Part shown: positions 37,310 to 50,480 of the stretch, in pieces
Numbering within the stretch: position 1 is the stretch's first letter
How the letters are laid out: each line of letters opens with the position of its first letter
Assembly: GCF_026210795.1 (NCBI RefSeq)
Contig: NC_089444.1
Location: 920,501-984,500, forward strand
Length of the DNA stretch: 64,000 bases
Origin: Rhizophagus irregularis
Lineage: Eukaryota > Glomeromycota > Glomeromycetes > Glomerales > Glomeraceae
Reading direction: 5' to 3'
The notes under the pieces: generated by a model
Seen by the model: the letters and a program-made list of their open reading frames with translations, nothing else
What the model was told of the DNA's origin: nothing
Databases searched by the model: none
Program-made: the position numbers and the translations under genes

Positions 37310-37711
37310 CAGTGTGTTGCAAACAAAACCCATAGATTTTATCAATAATAAATTAATATTGGAATTCATTTTAGTAATTTTTCTATAATCTATTTTGGAG
37401 CAAAATTATATTTTTTTCATAAAATACTTTATATTGTTCAAGAATTTTTTTTATTCGTATTTTTCCCATTTATCTTGATAAAATTTGAGAAATTTCTAGT
37501 GAATTTGCATCTATTTTTTAATTTATGAATTTCATGTCAAATTTTTCTTTAAAAGCCAACATTTATAGTTAATCTTCTCACACTAGAGTCCTAAATGGGC
37601 CGCAATACTTAAGTTAATTGGTTTTCTTATCAATATTTGAATGTAAATTGAATTTATTTTTGAGCGTATATTATTACGTGAATAATTTTCTGGTTTTTTT
37701 GTCACACATTG
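37310..37711. mobile_element. Tc1/mariner-type MITE, CAGTGTGT ends, copy 2
   Basis: 402 bp from cagtgtgttgcaaacaaaac to ggtttttttgtcacacattg, flanked by TA on both sides (37308-37309 and 37712-37713). The interior matches 19890-19980 and the 20640-20730 end of the other copy. Non-coding. Confidence 0.75.
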
Positions 37712-37713
37712 TA

Positions 37714-40700
37714 TTTAACTTTCTTATAAGCTTTTGTTTGGCATAAAAAAAAAAGAAAAATGAAAAGGGAGAATTGCGAAATATTTAGTTAAAACAAATA
37801 TATAATAACGTGGGTAAAAATGTCATCCGGTAATGTATGCATAACAGTACTGGTGTCACTTTTCTGCCCATGTGATTTTGTGCCACATGTTTATTTACGT
37901 TTAATAGCAGTAATTTTAACAAATTAGATATTATTTATTATTAGATAATTTGATTGGTTATATATACAGTATATATATATATATATTAGTTATAGGGCTA
38001 ATTTTATTTCCTATGTATTTTTGAAAATTATGTAATCTATTTGATTTAAAATGCGTTACTAATTTTTTTTTTTAAAAAAAAAAGCAGTGATTTTATAACC
38101 TTCGAAACTCTCTCTTTTTTCTCTCTTTCTTTTTTAATGTCAGACAAATGTTTATAAAAGCTGAAAATTTCGAGCTTAAATAATTATTTATCTTCCTTAT
38201 ACGAAGATAATTTTGGTACTTTTGTCAAAGCAAACTGTTCTTTGAAGACTAAATAAAGTTGCTTAACAAGTATAGCATTACTCATTTATCGAGTTACTTA
38301 TTTATTATATCCATTAGGTGACACGCGTTTTTATATTATTTAAGTGCAATGAAGTGTATTTTTATTGTTTTATAGAAAGTAAATAATTTAATTTTTTTAT
38401 TAAATTAAAAAACATAAAATTTTAAAATCATGAAATCAATGTTTTTTATAATTTAAAGTTTATAGTATGAAAATTTAATTTTCTTTATATTTTTGTATTT
38501 TAAAAGTGCGAGAAGAGAAAAAACTTCCAATTAAAATTTTCAAAGATAAATGTTACACAAAAAGCAAAGAGGCTGATGCGCCACAAAAATCACGTGGTAG
38601 AGAAAGTGTTGGTTAACTCAGATTTACCACAATATATGTGATAAAGGAAGGTATTGTGGTCCTTTATAGCAAATGTCATAAATTCCGGCAAGTATTTGCG
38701 GCTTTAGAATTGAGAAATCAATAATAAAACATTTTATTTCTTTGAACTATAAACATTGTGTAACACGGAAACTCCCGAAATTTAGTTTGCATAAAATTTG
38801 CATAATAATATTTTCGGGAAGCCGCGAATTGATTATTTGATTCAGTTCCTAATTTAGTTTATAAAATATTTTAATATGAAGGAAACACTAACTCAGAATA
38901 AGGATCCCATAAATGAAATACTGGCCAAAAAAATAACTTCGTGGCATGTGTTACAAGGGGTCTGTTTTGCTTATTAACACAGTTTATTATTGATATTTTT
39001 TTCAAAAAAAAAGAAAAGCACCCAACTTTTTACTATGGTAAAATTATATTAAGCATATTCAGTAAAATAAATACAGAAATAATTTAGATTTATAATTTTT
39101 TCACTTTTTTTTGAAATTACAAAAAAAATTTTTTTTTGTGAAATTGATGTCGTTAACTCTGGGAAACTCCAGATCTTTGATATTTTACAATGTTTTCTAT
39201 AAGGAAAACAAATAGTTTTGTTTGTTTATACGAAAAATAAAGATGCAAGTTCAACGGCATAATAATTGTCGTTGTAGTTAGCGCCGTATAAATAAATATG
39301 CAAAAATACCGTATCAAAAAAAAAAAACTTTGGCGTAAGGTTTGTTTTTCCTCCTGCATAAACTCTTTAATAATATACACTGCTACCGGATCGAACCGCT
39401 TAAGCTACTCCCCTTTTGAGAATACCCACTTAAAATACACGTCTTAATATATCAAATTTGTAATATGTAGATTTATTTAATTTTATATAATCTGCATATA
39501 AATCAAATTTAAAATTTTTATGTATTAAATCCTTCTAGTACTGTCAGAATGGAAATTCTCATTTTACGCGTTATATTATATGGGGTATTTTACATATTTG
39601 ATCTAATTCTGCAAGGAAAGCCACGAGCGTTAATTTATAAATGCCGCATCATGCAGCCAATCTCTCAGCAAATGTCAGCTATTATTTAGTATTCTTTAAA
39701 ATATTTGATTGCTTGAGAAATCAACTGTACAGTAAAATAGAAAACATCTTATATATTAATACCTGATCTAAGACTGTTTAAAATATCAACCAATGAAAAA
39801 GAAATGAAAACACTATGGCAACGTTTTTTCGTTAAATTAATTTAAAAAACGTTTTCTTATCGGTAAATCTTATAACTGAAATCAGCATATTTTCCTAACA
39901 ATATTGTAAAAAAAGATTATTGGATATTTATCTAACATATTAAAAAATCAATTATATCGAATAAAATTAGCAAAAATATGTTTCGTTCTATAATAAAAAC
40001 ATTGAGAAATACGAATATATTAAATAAATTATATGTCAGATGTTCTTTTCTATTCTTTCTATCTATTTTTTTAAATAATAACACTTATTAAACTTTCAGG
40101 TTTGACGTAAATGTTCGATCTATAAAATCTTTTTAAGGTAATAAGTAAAATGTGCAGATTTTTTTACTTTAACAATGGCTGAGCCGGTATTTCCAATATC
40201 TTTAATTACAGTGGATTAGATATTGGAAGTCAAAATTTGAGTTTCCATTTAAAGGAGGAAATCTAAATTATTTAAGCTAATTGATCGAAAATTTAAATTT
40301 ATCTTTACATTAAGCATCTCAAAACCGAAAAATGAAAATTAAGTTTCGATTGGATTCTAATCGCCTTGAAATTAATTTTAATTTGATTTAATTTCAAATC
40401 CTAATGGTGGTAATCCGTTTCTGAAAATTATATACTGTAAAACGTAGCTCGAAAAGTATGGTTTAAATCTAATCATAACAGATAGTATCAACAAAGTAAT
40501 AAAAACTATCGAAGGATAATAATAACGTAAAGTCTCAACGTCCCCTTCAAGCTTCAAGTAATAATATAAACCATAGAACTTAAATGGGTTCTGCTATACA
40601 TTTAGTCAAGAAAATTTTCCAAAACAAACCTAAAGAGATTACTGTAAAATCGGAAATCCAGAATAATACCATGCGAAAGATGTGAAAAACAAACACCAAG

Positions 40701-41679
40701 ATCAGATAAAAATTAGATGAGTAAGTTTGCAATTTACGAATTGGTACCAAGATAAATTTGCGATCCTATCTTTGGAATCATTTGAATGCTGATACTTGCT
40801 ACAGATTAAGCAGCGTTTATTATAACTTTCCATCTGTGCTAAAGTTGTCAAAGGCCAATGGAACGGCGATCGTTCAGGATTGTTAGTTAAAACGATAGAT
40901 TTGAATTTAATTTTTGAAATTATTTAAAGAATATTTCGTCCGAATTACTATACTCGTTATCAATTTTATATTAGTAACACACCTAATTCGCCTAATTCAG
41001 CTTAGCCATATAAAATCATTATCTTTTAGGGTGATTTATTCTGTTAAAGAAAACAAGAATATTCTAATAACTTATTTATTACCTTGTATAATTAGACTAT
41101 CAAGGCGCGACTGATCTTTGAAAGATGTGTGATTTACGTTTTATTTTCGAGAAAAATTTTTGGACTTTATTTCGAACGTTCACATTATAATCGATCGTCA
41201 AAGTAACATCAATAATGCTTACGAGTTAAAAAAATTTTTGGTATTTAGAATTTATCATAATATATTTTACATTGATAACATGAGAAAGGAAACACTGATT
41301 TCAGCCAAATTATCTGGATTTTATATGCTATTTATTATTATTTATTACTATCACTAAAATTTTTTATAGGCTTAATTAAGTACCTGTGAGGTAGCTGTAG
41401 AATTCTACCTCTTACGTGTTAGAGAACGGAACCGTTTCATGATTGTAACGCAAATGATGTAAGAATTATTTATTATAATTCATTTATTTCATTATTTATT
41501 ATCAGGGATGAAAATAGTACCGTGAATTCCTTATTTTCCGGAAATTTTACGGGATTTTCTTCTGGCAAAATTTTTTTGTGTATATATATATATAAGGATC
41601 AAATTTTATTATTATTTTTTTTTTATCGTATTATAAAATGTTTGTTAAACGATATTTCCAAATGAAAAAATAGATACCA
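37714..41679. other. Long non-coding interval
   Basis: About 4 kb with no supported gene. It contains (AT)n at 37970-37990, A- and T-homopolymer runs, and low-complexity open frames (39153-39380, 40914-41357) whose translations are A+T-driven and without relatives in the window. Confidence 0.4.
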
Positions 41680-42376
41680 ATGATTAACCCAAATGTTACA
41701 GCACAAATTTTAAAAAGATACACCTTTCAAAACAAAAACGGAATTTCAAAAGAATGGTTAGAAATTTACAATCGCAAAGTTAGGCAAATCCATAACGAGA
41801 AAATAAATTTGGAAGTGAAGGTAATAGTTTCTATTCAAAATGGGTCGTTTAATTAACACATTAAATGTAATAAAATTTTTATTCGTAGGTTCGAAGAATT
41901 TTTAAATCTTCTTATACTAATGCAACAAATTGTAAAATTACAAAGATGGAATTTTTTAAGAATTATAAATTTTTGGATCCTCTACTAGGAAATGACAAGT
42001 GAATGAATTTCCCAGACGTCTCCTGAGAGTTTTTAGATCACTTTAATAAAGTAAATAGACAACATATTATGGAAATGGAAGGAAAGAAAATATTAAAAAA
42101 AAAATCTCCATAAAAAATTTTTTTCAGTGGATATAAGAATCCGCAGAATATACAAAGGATTTGAATTTTGAAACACTGTCGACATACTTCGGCTTTCCTT
42201 GGACGTGCTTTTATGAGATCATGGTAAAGAAGTCGCTCATGACTTCTCAAAAAACAAACTTACGTAAACGTAAGGTCAAATTGTGCCGTAGCGTTCAAAA
42301 TTGCTTGAAAAGTAATTTCGTCGAGCTCTTAAAAAATTTAAAAGATAAACATCCCTTTTATGACAGAGTCTGGTAA
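41680..42376 (+). pseudogene. Decayed spliced gene, unknown family
   Basis: Exon 1 (41680-41820) starts MINPNVTAQILKRYTFQNKN and ends at a clean GTAATA donor in phase 0. After a 68-bp intron ending attcgtag, exon 2 (from 41889) continues as VRRIFKSSYTNATNCKITKM and FFKNYKFLDPLLGNDK, then meets TGA. Eight codons later another TGA stands where Trp would fit (DVS-stop-EFLDHFNKVNRQ). A third part in another frame reads FETLSTYFGFPWTCFYEIM and runs to a TAA at 42376. Intact splice signals with two stops and a frame change point to a recently dead gene. No domain recognised. Confidence 0.5.
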
Positions 42377-43570
42377 TACTGTAATTCTTGCTGTAATCTG
42401 GTTATTTTTGAATTATTGGCTGATATTCGCACAAATTAAGGTTATTAACAGAGCAACAAGTATTGCTTTTGGTTATATTCTGCTTCAAGGAATCATATGT
42501 ATTATCACTCTTTAATCATATTAGTTGCTTTTAACTTCCAAATTCAAAACCCCAGTAAAAAGTAGGCTGTTGCACTTGGGCCATCTCACTTAAGATATAC
42601 ATACAATATGGTAAGATGGTTTCCTAGAGAGTAGAGACTGGAGCCTACTAACTCGAAAGAAAGACGGAGATCCGTAGCTCAGTACTTTAAGTATTCCTAG
42701 TCGAATTTCTTTGCGGAACGATGAAAAAGGCAAATATGTGACAAACTAAGCGTTAAACTTTAAATAAATTGAGAAATCTAATAACGTATTTGCAATTGAT
42801 GTTTCACAACGCCTCATTGCAAGACGCAGGAATAGGATGATTTAAAGTTCAGGACTAATAAGTTCTTTATAACAACATCGGAAAGATAGAATAAAAAATC
42901 CGAATTTACTCTAAATATTCTAATATGAAATCTGGAAAAAAGAAACTACAAATGAGGACAGTACGACGCCAGATTCGCCTGGACGGATGAAAGTTTTTTG
43001 CGGAACTTAAATTCAATCTGGTGAAAACAAAGAATATATACTAACAAGTGGTAAAATTAGCAAGAACGGTTGGGTTTAATTTATGCAGTCACGTGATTAA
43101 GCGTTCATGTGATTTATTTTAATTTTGTAACTTTATTTATTTACCGTTATCTAGCAACAATAAATTTATAAGTATATACTTGTCGGCTTGGTATCGAACT
43201 CTATTTGTATCTTCCTTTCAGAATTAAAAGTAAAAATAAAATAAATAAATCTAGCAACAATAAATTCTTTTCTGTTTTATATGAAGTCTTTATTATTAAA
43301 TAAATCTAAAAATTTCAGCAGTAGTGAATGCAGAATTCAAAGTGTAAAATATCATTATAAAGTTGTGGACATTATCATAATTTTATAATAAACCCATTTT
43401 TCGTCTGTGTAGAGATTTCACAACGCAATTATAGTGCTTTGGTAGCGAATAACGATAATGCCTAAGAAAAGCAATCACTTCAGCTGTAAAATGACGTCGC
43501 TTGCGTCATTTAAATTTCAGGGGATTTTATCATGTCATCATCCATTTTAGGAAATGCAAAAATTAAAACA
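42377..43570. other. Non-coding interval
   Basis: No supported gene. It has one perfect TCACGTGA at 43089-43096. Confidence 0.4.
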
Positions 43571-43760
43571 TAATTCTGGCCATAATTATATTAACTACCA
43601 AGGCGATCACTTATGTGGCTTTAGAGCTGTCAGCAGATGAGAAACACTCAGGAAGGCCTCAGGCAGACCTGGCAAAGCCAGGACGCCCAATGACCAGCAA
43701 CCACCTATCATCCCGTTCTTTTAAACATGCAAGCAGAGGTTATGGTCCAATTTATTGTAT
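43571..43760 (+). pseudogene. G+C-rich fragment with an OTU-protease-like motif
   Basis: A patch near 50% G+C in very A+T-rich DNA. One frame reads SGHNYINYQGDHLCGFRAVS before a stop. D-x-x-C-G-F-R-A is the shape of the catalytic-cysteine motif of OTU-type cysteine proteases, which occur in several transposon families as well as in host genes; here the usual D-G-x-C has become D-H-L-C. The following Gly/Pro-rich stretch is open in a neighbouring frame. Only this fragment is visible, so the call is tentative. Confidence 0.3.
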
Positions 43761-45370
43761 GTACTGTATGTAATGTATAAGATAAATGTTTCACAGAAAT
43801 TCAGAAATTCAATCGATGATGAGTCCATTCGTGGAATAATAGTTTCTCTGTTAAAATTTTAGTTTTTCTTCTGCAAGTGGAAGATGATGTACATAGCATA
43901 ACAGTGCCGTACTTTTCAAATAAAATTATTGTTAAAAAATGTTAATAGTTGTGCTATATGAAAAAGCGCGTGATAATATCATGTGACGACTGTGACGTAC
44001 AAAACTGGTATAATTTGTCTTGGAGTCAGTGATTGAGAACCCGTAACAAAGAGAAGGGAAAGAACAAATACAAGAATGATACCCAAATATTTAATATTAT
44101 CACGCAAATAAATATTGAAAAAATATTTATTTTCGTGATAAAAATATTATGAAGTATTTCATGTTACAAATAAATTATTTTTACGACACTGGACTAACAT
44201 CAGAGATAATTCTGACTTCAGGGCATAATTTAATATTTTGTTAAAGAAAAATAAGTGAAAGAAACTTAAAGTTATTCAGGATATATAGATATATTTATAT
44301 ATTTATTTTCAACAAGGTTAGCATAAATGATTATGAAGTCATGAATTGTTTCTAAAACGCGTTTGGTTTTACTTTCATAAATACTTTTATTAAAGAATAC
44401 GTGTGAAAGAAGCTTGAGTTGTTCAGCAAGTATAGAAATATTATCTTACTAATTTGTGGGTCTATCCACTAAAATAAATAATAACTTTTACTCAGAAAGT
44501 TATCATTGTAAAAAAGCCCATGGTTTAAAGTTTATGTCAAACTATAAAAAGGCAGTTCAAGCTTATAATTCTATTGATCTCGTTATTAATTGTGATATTT
44601 GAGCTCAAATTCGTAGCGAAGAATTTAAAAAATTATTCGTTATAACGAGGTAAATAGATAAACTGTACTGTACGGTCAGCTAAACTGTACTGTACGAAAA
44701 TATTTTAGCCAATCATAACTCATTGTATACTTTTCAAATTTTTTTTATTTATCGTACAATAAAATCTGATTGGTGAATTCTCACTTCGTACAGTACAGTT
44801 TAGCTGACCGTACAGCACCTTTTTTATTTTCCATAATTATGAATTTAACGCCAAATTTGCAAATATTTGTTTATATTTTGAGGCAGCAATAATAATTATA
44901 GAGCAATTCCGGATATCATTTTTAGCCAAATTAATTCTATATAATCAACTTTTTTTTCTTTAATTTATTTAACTATAAACATTTTGTGCTCACATAAAAA
45001 AAGAAAGATTAAAAATTCACACTATGCAATATTATGATGGGCGTTCATATTTACGAAAACGTGTGATCTTCAATATTTTCTATTGTTCTTTAGATAATGA
45101 AACACCAAGTAAACTTGCTATCAAAGTTCGACCAATTATGTAGAACCAAGTTTATATGCAGACAAGAATCGACCCCATGACTATAAACATAAAACCTAAC
45201 AAGAACTCCGAACAACAGCTGACCAATTTATGTATCGCATAATACCACAGGAGTGAACTCACAGATTTTCTAAACGTGAACCCGTTTTTAATGAACCCTA
45301 AGTTTAGTTAAATCATAGATAGGATACTGAACTTTAAAAGGAAAACGCCAAAGAGATAGCACGGAAGAAA
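43761..45370. other. Non-coding interval
   Basis: No supported gene apart from the MITE at 44668-44816. Confidence 0.4.
44668..44816. mobile_element. MITE with ~31-bp inverted repeats
   Basis: ctgtacggtcagctaaactg tactgtacgaa at the left is exactly mirrored by ttcgtacagtacagtttagc tgaccgtacag at the right, with about 90 bp between. Such long perfect ends suggest a young insertion. Target duplication not resolved. Confidence 0.75.
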
Positions 45371-45486
45371 TAGGGAGCAAAATTTTTTACGCCCACTTAA
45401 TTTGTTTCTAAAATATTGTACATACAATAAACTATTCAATGTCATACTAATGTTTATAATCATTTACGTAATATTTTATATAAATA
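45371..45486 (+). promoter_or_regulatory. Promoter of small gene 3: upstream element and TATA box
   Basis: tagggagcaaaattttttac gcc at 45371-45393 and ttttatataaata at 45474-45486, in the same order as the promoters of the members at 8239-8802 and 17529-18071. The ATG follows at 45593. Confidence 0.6.
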
Positions 45487-45592
45487 CCCTCAATTTATTT
45501 TTCAATCTTGACTTTTAAGAAAAATTATTGTTCAAAATTTTCTTAAAATAACAATATTTGTTTTCTTTTTATAATACAATTAAACTAAAAAC

Positions 45593-46165
45593 ATGAACCC
45601 ATATCATACGAAAGATCAATTTTCTGAAAATTTTCAAACTATCATGACTAACAACATCGCACCTCAAATTAATCTTGAGCAAGCCTCAATCGATTCGCGT
45701 ATGAATATTCCTTACGTGGCAGTGGAAAATGCTAACATTCATTCACAAAACCAACATTATGAGAATCCTGCATCCTATGCGATGATGACTCAATTCCCAC
45801 ATCCATTAGTAAATATGACCATCGTAAATCCGCCACCTCATCATCATATCGCATTTTTTTATCAACCGCCAAATGATCTTTATAATTATTGCATTAAGTG
45901 TAAAGAAATTTCATTTGATACTATTACTAGCTTCAAAGAAAATGAATACATTTTCTTTTATAAACGACAAAGCTGCAATCGGATTTATCAATTAGTTTGT
46001 GAGAAAGTTTCTCCTTCTTTAATTATTAATTTCTTAAACAAAACAATTTACGGTATTGAAATTGAACAGAATGTTGGATATGAACAGTTATCCATTACAT
46101 TCGACCAAAAAGAAAATCTCAAATTTCATTTGAAACAACATCTAGATCGATACTTATTTGATTAA
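45593..46165 (+). CDS. Small Asn/Gln-rich protein, unknown family, member 3
   Basis: 190 residues, intronless, on the opposite strand to its two relatives. The N-terminal third is diverged but keeps the pattern M-N-x-x-Y, then EQA, then RMNIPY, then SQNQHYENP. The body aligns well: FFYQPPNDLYNYCIKCKEIS, NEYIFFYKRQ, then VCEKVSPSLIINFLNKTIYG, EIEQN and FDQKENLKFHLKQHLDR. The stretch between KCKEIS and NEY is about 14 residues shorter than in the others. The DNA is well diverged from members 1 and 2, while the protein body and promoter motifs persist, which supports long-term selection. Function unknown; no catalytic or membrane signature. Confidence 0.8.
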   Translation: MNPYHTKDQFSENFQTIMTNNIAPQINLEQASIDSRMNIPYVAVENANIHSQNQHYENPASYAMMTQFPHPLVNMTIVNPPPHHHIAFFYQPPNDLYNYCIKCKEISFDTITSFKENEYIFFYKRQSCNRIYQLVCEKVSPSLIINFLNKTIYGIEIEQNVGYEQLSITFDQKENLKFHLKQHLDRYLFD

Positions 46166-48176
46166 TTATATATTTAAGATTATAAGGAAAAAAGATAGAT
46201 ATCACTTACTTTATTATGTCCAAGTAGTATATGGTAAAACTAGAATTTGTATCGCTGTAGACTGAACTTCTGGATTGAACTTTTTAATACAGTACATAAT
46301 TTGTACTTGTATAAATAAATAAAGATAAATTAAATAAATTGGAAAGTCGAATTTTTAATTTAAATTTAAGCCAAATTTCTTATTTACGATTATTGACTAT
46401 TTTATTTTAATATGTAATGTCGGCGTTTGTCACTAATTTTAATATATTAGTAATTGCAACAGACGTTTAGAATGGAAAGCATATTAATAATCAAAAGTTT
46501 TAATCCAAATCATAATATATGTATAATCCATAGTAAAATATGATTTATTAACACAATACAGTATTCGTTTAATATTTTTAAATGTGAATAAGAAAGTTCA
46601 ATACTTACAGTATATTAACTGAATTTAATTATATAATACATGTTTTTGTATACAAAAAAATATTAAGATTTTATAGTAGAGACAATTTCACGATTTCCTA
46701 TCCAACATTTCCGACTTCCCTTGGTTTAAAATTTAGAGTGAATGTTAATATGAACATTGATAGTTGTTGAAAATAAGTTAGGATTTAATGGTTCTCTTAA
46801 TAAAATGTTAAAATGTTAAAAGATGAATAGATTTATAGCGCTGTTTGAAACCAATATCCCCGATCTTCTTCATATCTTAAATTTATGCATAAGCTAATAA
46901 ACATGATGATCAAAAAATAAATAAATAAATAAATAAATAAACATGATGATCATTTCGCTTTAAAGAATAATAATAATCCTATTTTAATATTTATTTAATT
47001 GCTGAAGTTTTGTTGACTTAGTGCATAAAAATCAACACTATGCATAAACACGTCATTATTTTTTCTTCTTAAAAAAGAAGAATCACGTTCTATACATACT
47101 TATGTATTATTTATTAAAAAGCTTCTATTAACGTTTCTTTGTCTTTACCCGGTATATTTAATATCAAAAGTATTATTATTACTTTTTGATAAATTTAATA
47201 TATGAAGTGAACGTATATTTTGATAAAAGATGAATTTATACAATTTATATGAAATATTTTTTTTTTTCGCATGCATTATGATTATAATAACAGTAAAATT
47301 GTATTTCGGATACACTTTAAATTTGATTTTTTTTTTCGCATGCATTATGACATAATAATAGTAAATTTTATTACGGATACACTTTAAATTTAGAAATTTC
47401 ACGCGGAAATATCTCCGAGAAAAATTCTATTTATCCAATCTAAAAATCGGTTGAAGAAAGCGAATACTCTTTTCATAAAAGAAATATTTTGATGCAATGG
47501 GGAAATTTTTAATTATCTCCGGACTTTTTTTTCGCTTTATACGATTTTATATGATATGTATTAAAAAGGAATTCATATTTAAACATTGATAATAAAGTTT
47601 CAGCTGTAGCATTGGTTGAACTACGTAATTACGTAATTTTCATTGCTCTTTGAATATGATCCCAAAAAGGATAGACTATGAAAATGTTTTTGTTGATCTT
47701 TTCCTTTTTCTTTTTTAAGTTTCCATACCGGATTATATACTTATATTTATAACTCTCGCGTTATGCGAATGAGCTTCAGCAGTGAAAATTTCTAATTTCA
47801 TCAGAAAGTAAAAAACACCGCTAAAAAATCTGGGCTCTCTTACATGGTTACATAAGTATACCGTCAAAATCAAGTGGCTGATTCTTACATACTCGGCTAA
47901 AGTACATTTATTAATAATTCGCAATATCTTTGAAAAGAAAGAAAAATAAAGCTGGAAAGTTATTATTTGGCTTTTTCATAAGGATTTTTGATCATTTGAT
48001 TATGCAGGTGAGCGAGAGATTGACTCATGTTTTAATAGATATGTTACAACTTATGCCATATTTACTATATGTTGGATTTTTATTGTACGTTCATAACGTC
48101 CTTTTCGTATTAATTGTAAAAATAGTAACCTTGAACCTTGATATATTGTCACCCGTTGCAGCAATAGTAATATATA
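46166..48176. other. Non-coding interval with an inverted repeat copy
   Basis: 46610-47155 is the inverted partner of 28030-28600. An (AAAT)n run is at 46916-46941. Two ~70-bp tandem repeats (ttttttttcgcatgcattat and flanks) lie at 47257-47395. Open frames here are translations of these repeats and are not called. Confidence 0.45.
46610..47155. repeat. Inverted dispersed repeat (pair of 28030-28600)
   Basis: Reverse complement of the 28-kb copy, with a duplicated aacatgatgatca phrase separated by the (AAAT)n expansion at 46916-46941. Confidence 0.7.
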
Positions 48177-48798
48177 TGTTGTGCGTCAGATGACGATTGG
48201 CGTCAGATGCAGCTGACATGCGTTACCTGAATCACATGATAAAGGTCTCTTATAACTCATAAACTTTTTTTTTTTACTAATGTAACTACTTTTTATTCCA
48301 TAAGTAAACTTGTATGTGACAAAAAGATACATATATTATGAAAATTTATGCCTATTGTTTGAAAAGACTTGTAATTTATTAATACTTTTGAATGAAATGC
48401 TTCTCCACGAATTTGAGTTTAAATTAATTTAATGTTTAAGATTACATATTTTTTAATATAATTAATAAACTTAATTAATAAAAAAAATTTATTAAGTTTA
48501 GAAAATTTAAATGTTTAAGTAGGCGTAACTTGTGATATAAAATTGTTATAATTATGTTACGTCAGCAGTGTTGGTATTTTCTGAAATCTGGAATCTGGAA
48601 ACATGTATTCCAGATTTATTACAGTGGTTTTTAAAGTACCGGAATCAAATTTCCACCATTGGAATCAATTTGGAATCAAAATTCCAATGTTCCAAATTCC
48701 AGTTTCCGGTAAAATTTTCACTGGAAACCGGAATTTCTCATCACTGCACGTCAGGTATCAATCTATATCTGACGCAAATCGTCATCTGACGCACAACA
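48177..48798. mobile_element. TA-flanked MITE, TGTTGTGCGTCAGATGACG ends
   Basis: Ends of about 32 bp, tgttgtgcgtcagatgacga t-g-gcgtcagat and its near-exact mirror, with TA at 48175-48176 and 48799-48800. Each end holds GCGTCAGAT twice, a possible transposase-binding repeat. It ends 6 bp before the left boundary of duplication unit 1. It hosts a nested hAT-type MITE at 48566-48746. Confidence 0.75.
48566..48746. mobile_element. Nested hAT-type MITE
   Basis: 181 bp starting cagtgttgg and ending catcactg, flanked by tacgtcag and cacgtcag (7 of 8 match). The interior is full of ccggaat/attccag motifs in both orientations. It lies inside the 48177-48798 element, so it is younger. Confidence 0.65.
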
Positions 48799-50480
48799 TA
48801 AATAAAATAAATATAAAATATAAAGAAAAAGAACTTGAATGAGAACAAATAAAAATCAGCCAAGCTTTTCAAAATAAAAACTAACAAATATATGAATTTA
48901 TTTACCTTTCCGGCTGTACAATCTCATATCAAGAAAATTCGACTCTTAATATTTAATGAAGAGAACAAAAGGAGGATCACTTTCCTCATTGAAACGAAAA
49001 TTTTTACAAAAAAAAAATATATTTCTTCCTCTTTCTTAAAACCAATTTAAAGTCTTTGGATAAACAAGTTTGTTTGCTTTTCCGACACAACCAACTGATG
49101 AACTCTGTACTGTAAAGTAGGTTATTTTTTCTTTTGTGCTAACATTTACGATCATAAAAACATTATTCCTCCACGTTTGAGAAGAAAAATTTGAGCATTT
49201 TTTGAAAGATTTAATTCGGATGGTGAGAACTTTTTCTTAGTTTATTTTGTCCGTTTGTCCACGTTCTTCACGCTGACAGGTATAAATAAAGGAATTTGCA
49301 AAAAAAAAAATTGATGAGTTTGACTGAGATAATCAAAGCAATATAAATGAATAAATTTATTTTTTCTTTAAAGATCATATTTTGTACAAGTAAGAAGTTT
49401 TTTTCAAAGTAAAAACAATTTTTTTATTATTAAAAGTTATTTTACAAATTATTTTTTGCGATCGATTTCTTCAAACGTTCTTATTGTTTAGGTAATTTTT
49501 AAAGAATTTGAGAAAATATTTCAAAAAAAAAAAAATTCGTAAAAGCAGGCAGGAAAATTTTTCTTTCGTTGTTAAAATATTTGGTTAAGCGCAAAAGCGG
49601 GTTATTTTATAAAAAAAATAATTTTTTTTTTATATTTTCAAAACGCACAGATCAGTCTAAAATCTAAATAAGTCAAAAAGATTTTATCTTGTAATTTATA
49701 TAAAAAGCGTAAATTAAAAAATACGCATATTATATAGTATACATATTGTACAACCTCATATGCAAACAGCAACAAAGCGGTATATTTTCTCTTGATGGCT
49801 ACCTAAATTTGATTTTCTTTTTAATAACTACGCTAAAATTACAGTCTAATCTTGATACACCGAACACCATATAAACTTTATATAACGTATACCAAACTTC
49901 TATTGATTTACCGCTTATTATAAAACATATTCACATGATTTGCCAATTTCGCCTGAAATTAATTAATTTCGGCCGGAATTAGAACCACTTTTTGGCCTAA
50001 ATTAATTGATGCCAAAACATCTTAATTCCGGCCAAAATTGGGATCAATCACGTGATTTTCTCGATATATCGAACTTTCCCTAAAAACTTAGAGGTCGGTA
50101 TATAAAAAAAAAATTTTTCTTTACCGAACTCTACTATATACTGAACTTTTACTCCAAGAATTTTTATTATATATAGTTTTCAACCTATATAAGAATTTTT
50201 GAAAATTCAGACTAAAAATATAGAAAAACTACTTTGTATGATAGTAGCAAATCTACCCTTTACACTATAAAGAACCGTATATTGACAAATATTTCACGTA
50301 GTCTATTAAAGTTACCGCGGAATTTATTAAGGACAAGGAATTTATTACATAATAATTTCACTTAATATTAACTAATTTTCTCTTAACGTTTACATTTGCT
50401 CAATTTTAAAATGTATAAATAAATTATAAATTAAAGATGAAATATTTCATCATTCAGTTTAGAATGAAATTAGAAAAAAG

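Noticed and set aside
39380-39415. tRNA-like or pol III promoter-like motif (minus strand TAGCTTAAGCGG followed by GTTCGATCC)
   Set aside because: The A-box-like and B-box-like phrases abut instead of being 30 or more bases apart, and no cloverleaf or acceptor stem can be drawn.
47145-47402. 85-codon Lys/Tyr-rich frame on the minus strand
   Set aside because: It spans two tandem ~70-bp repeats and translates them; no conservation.
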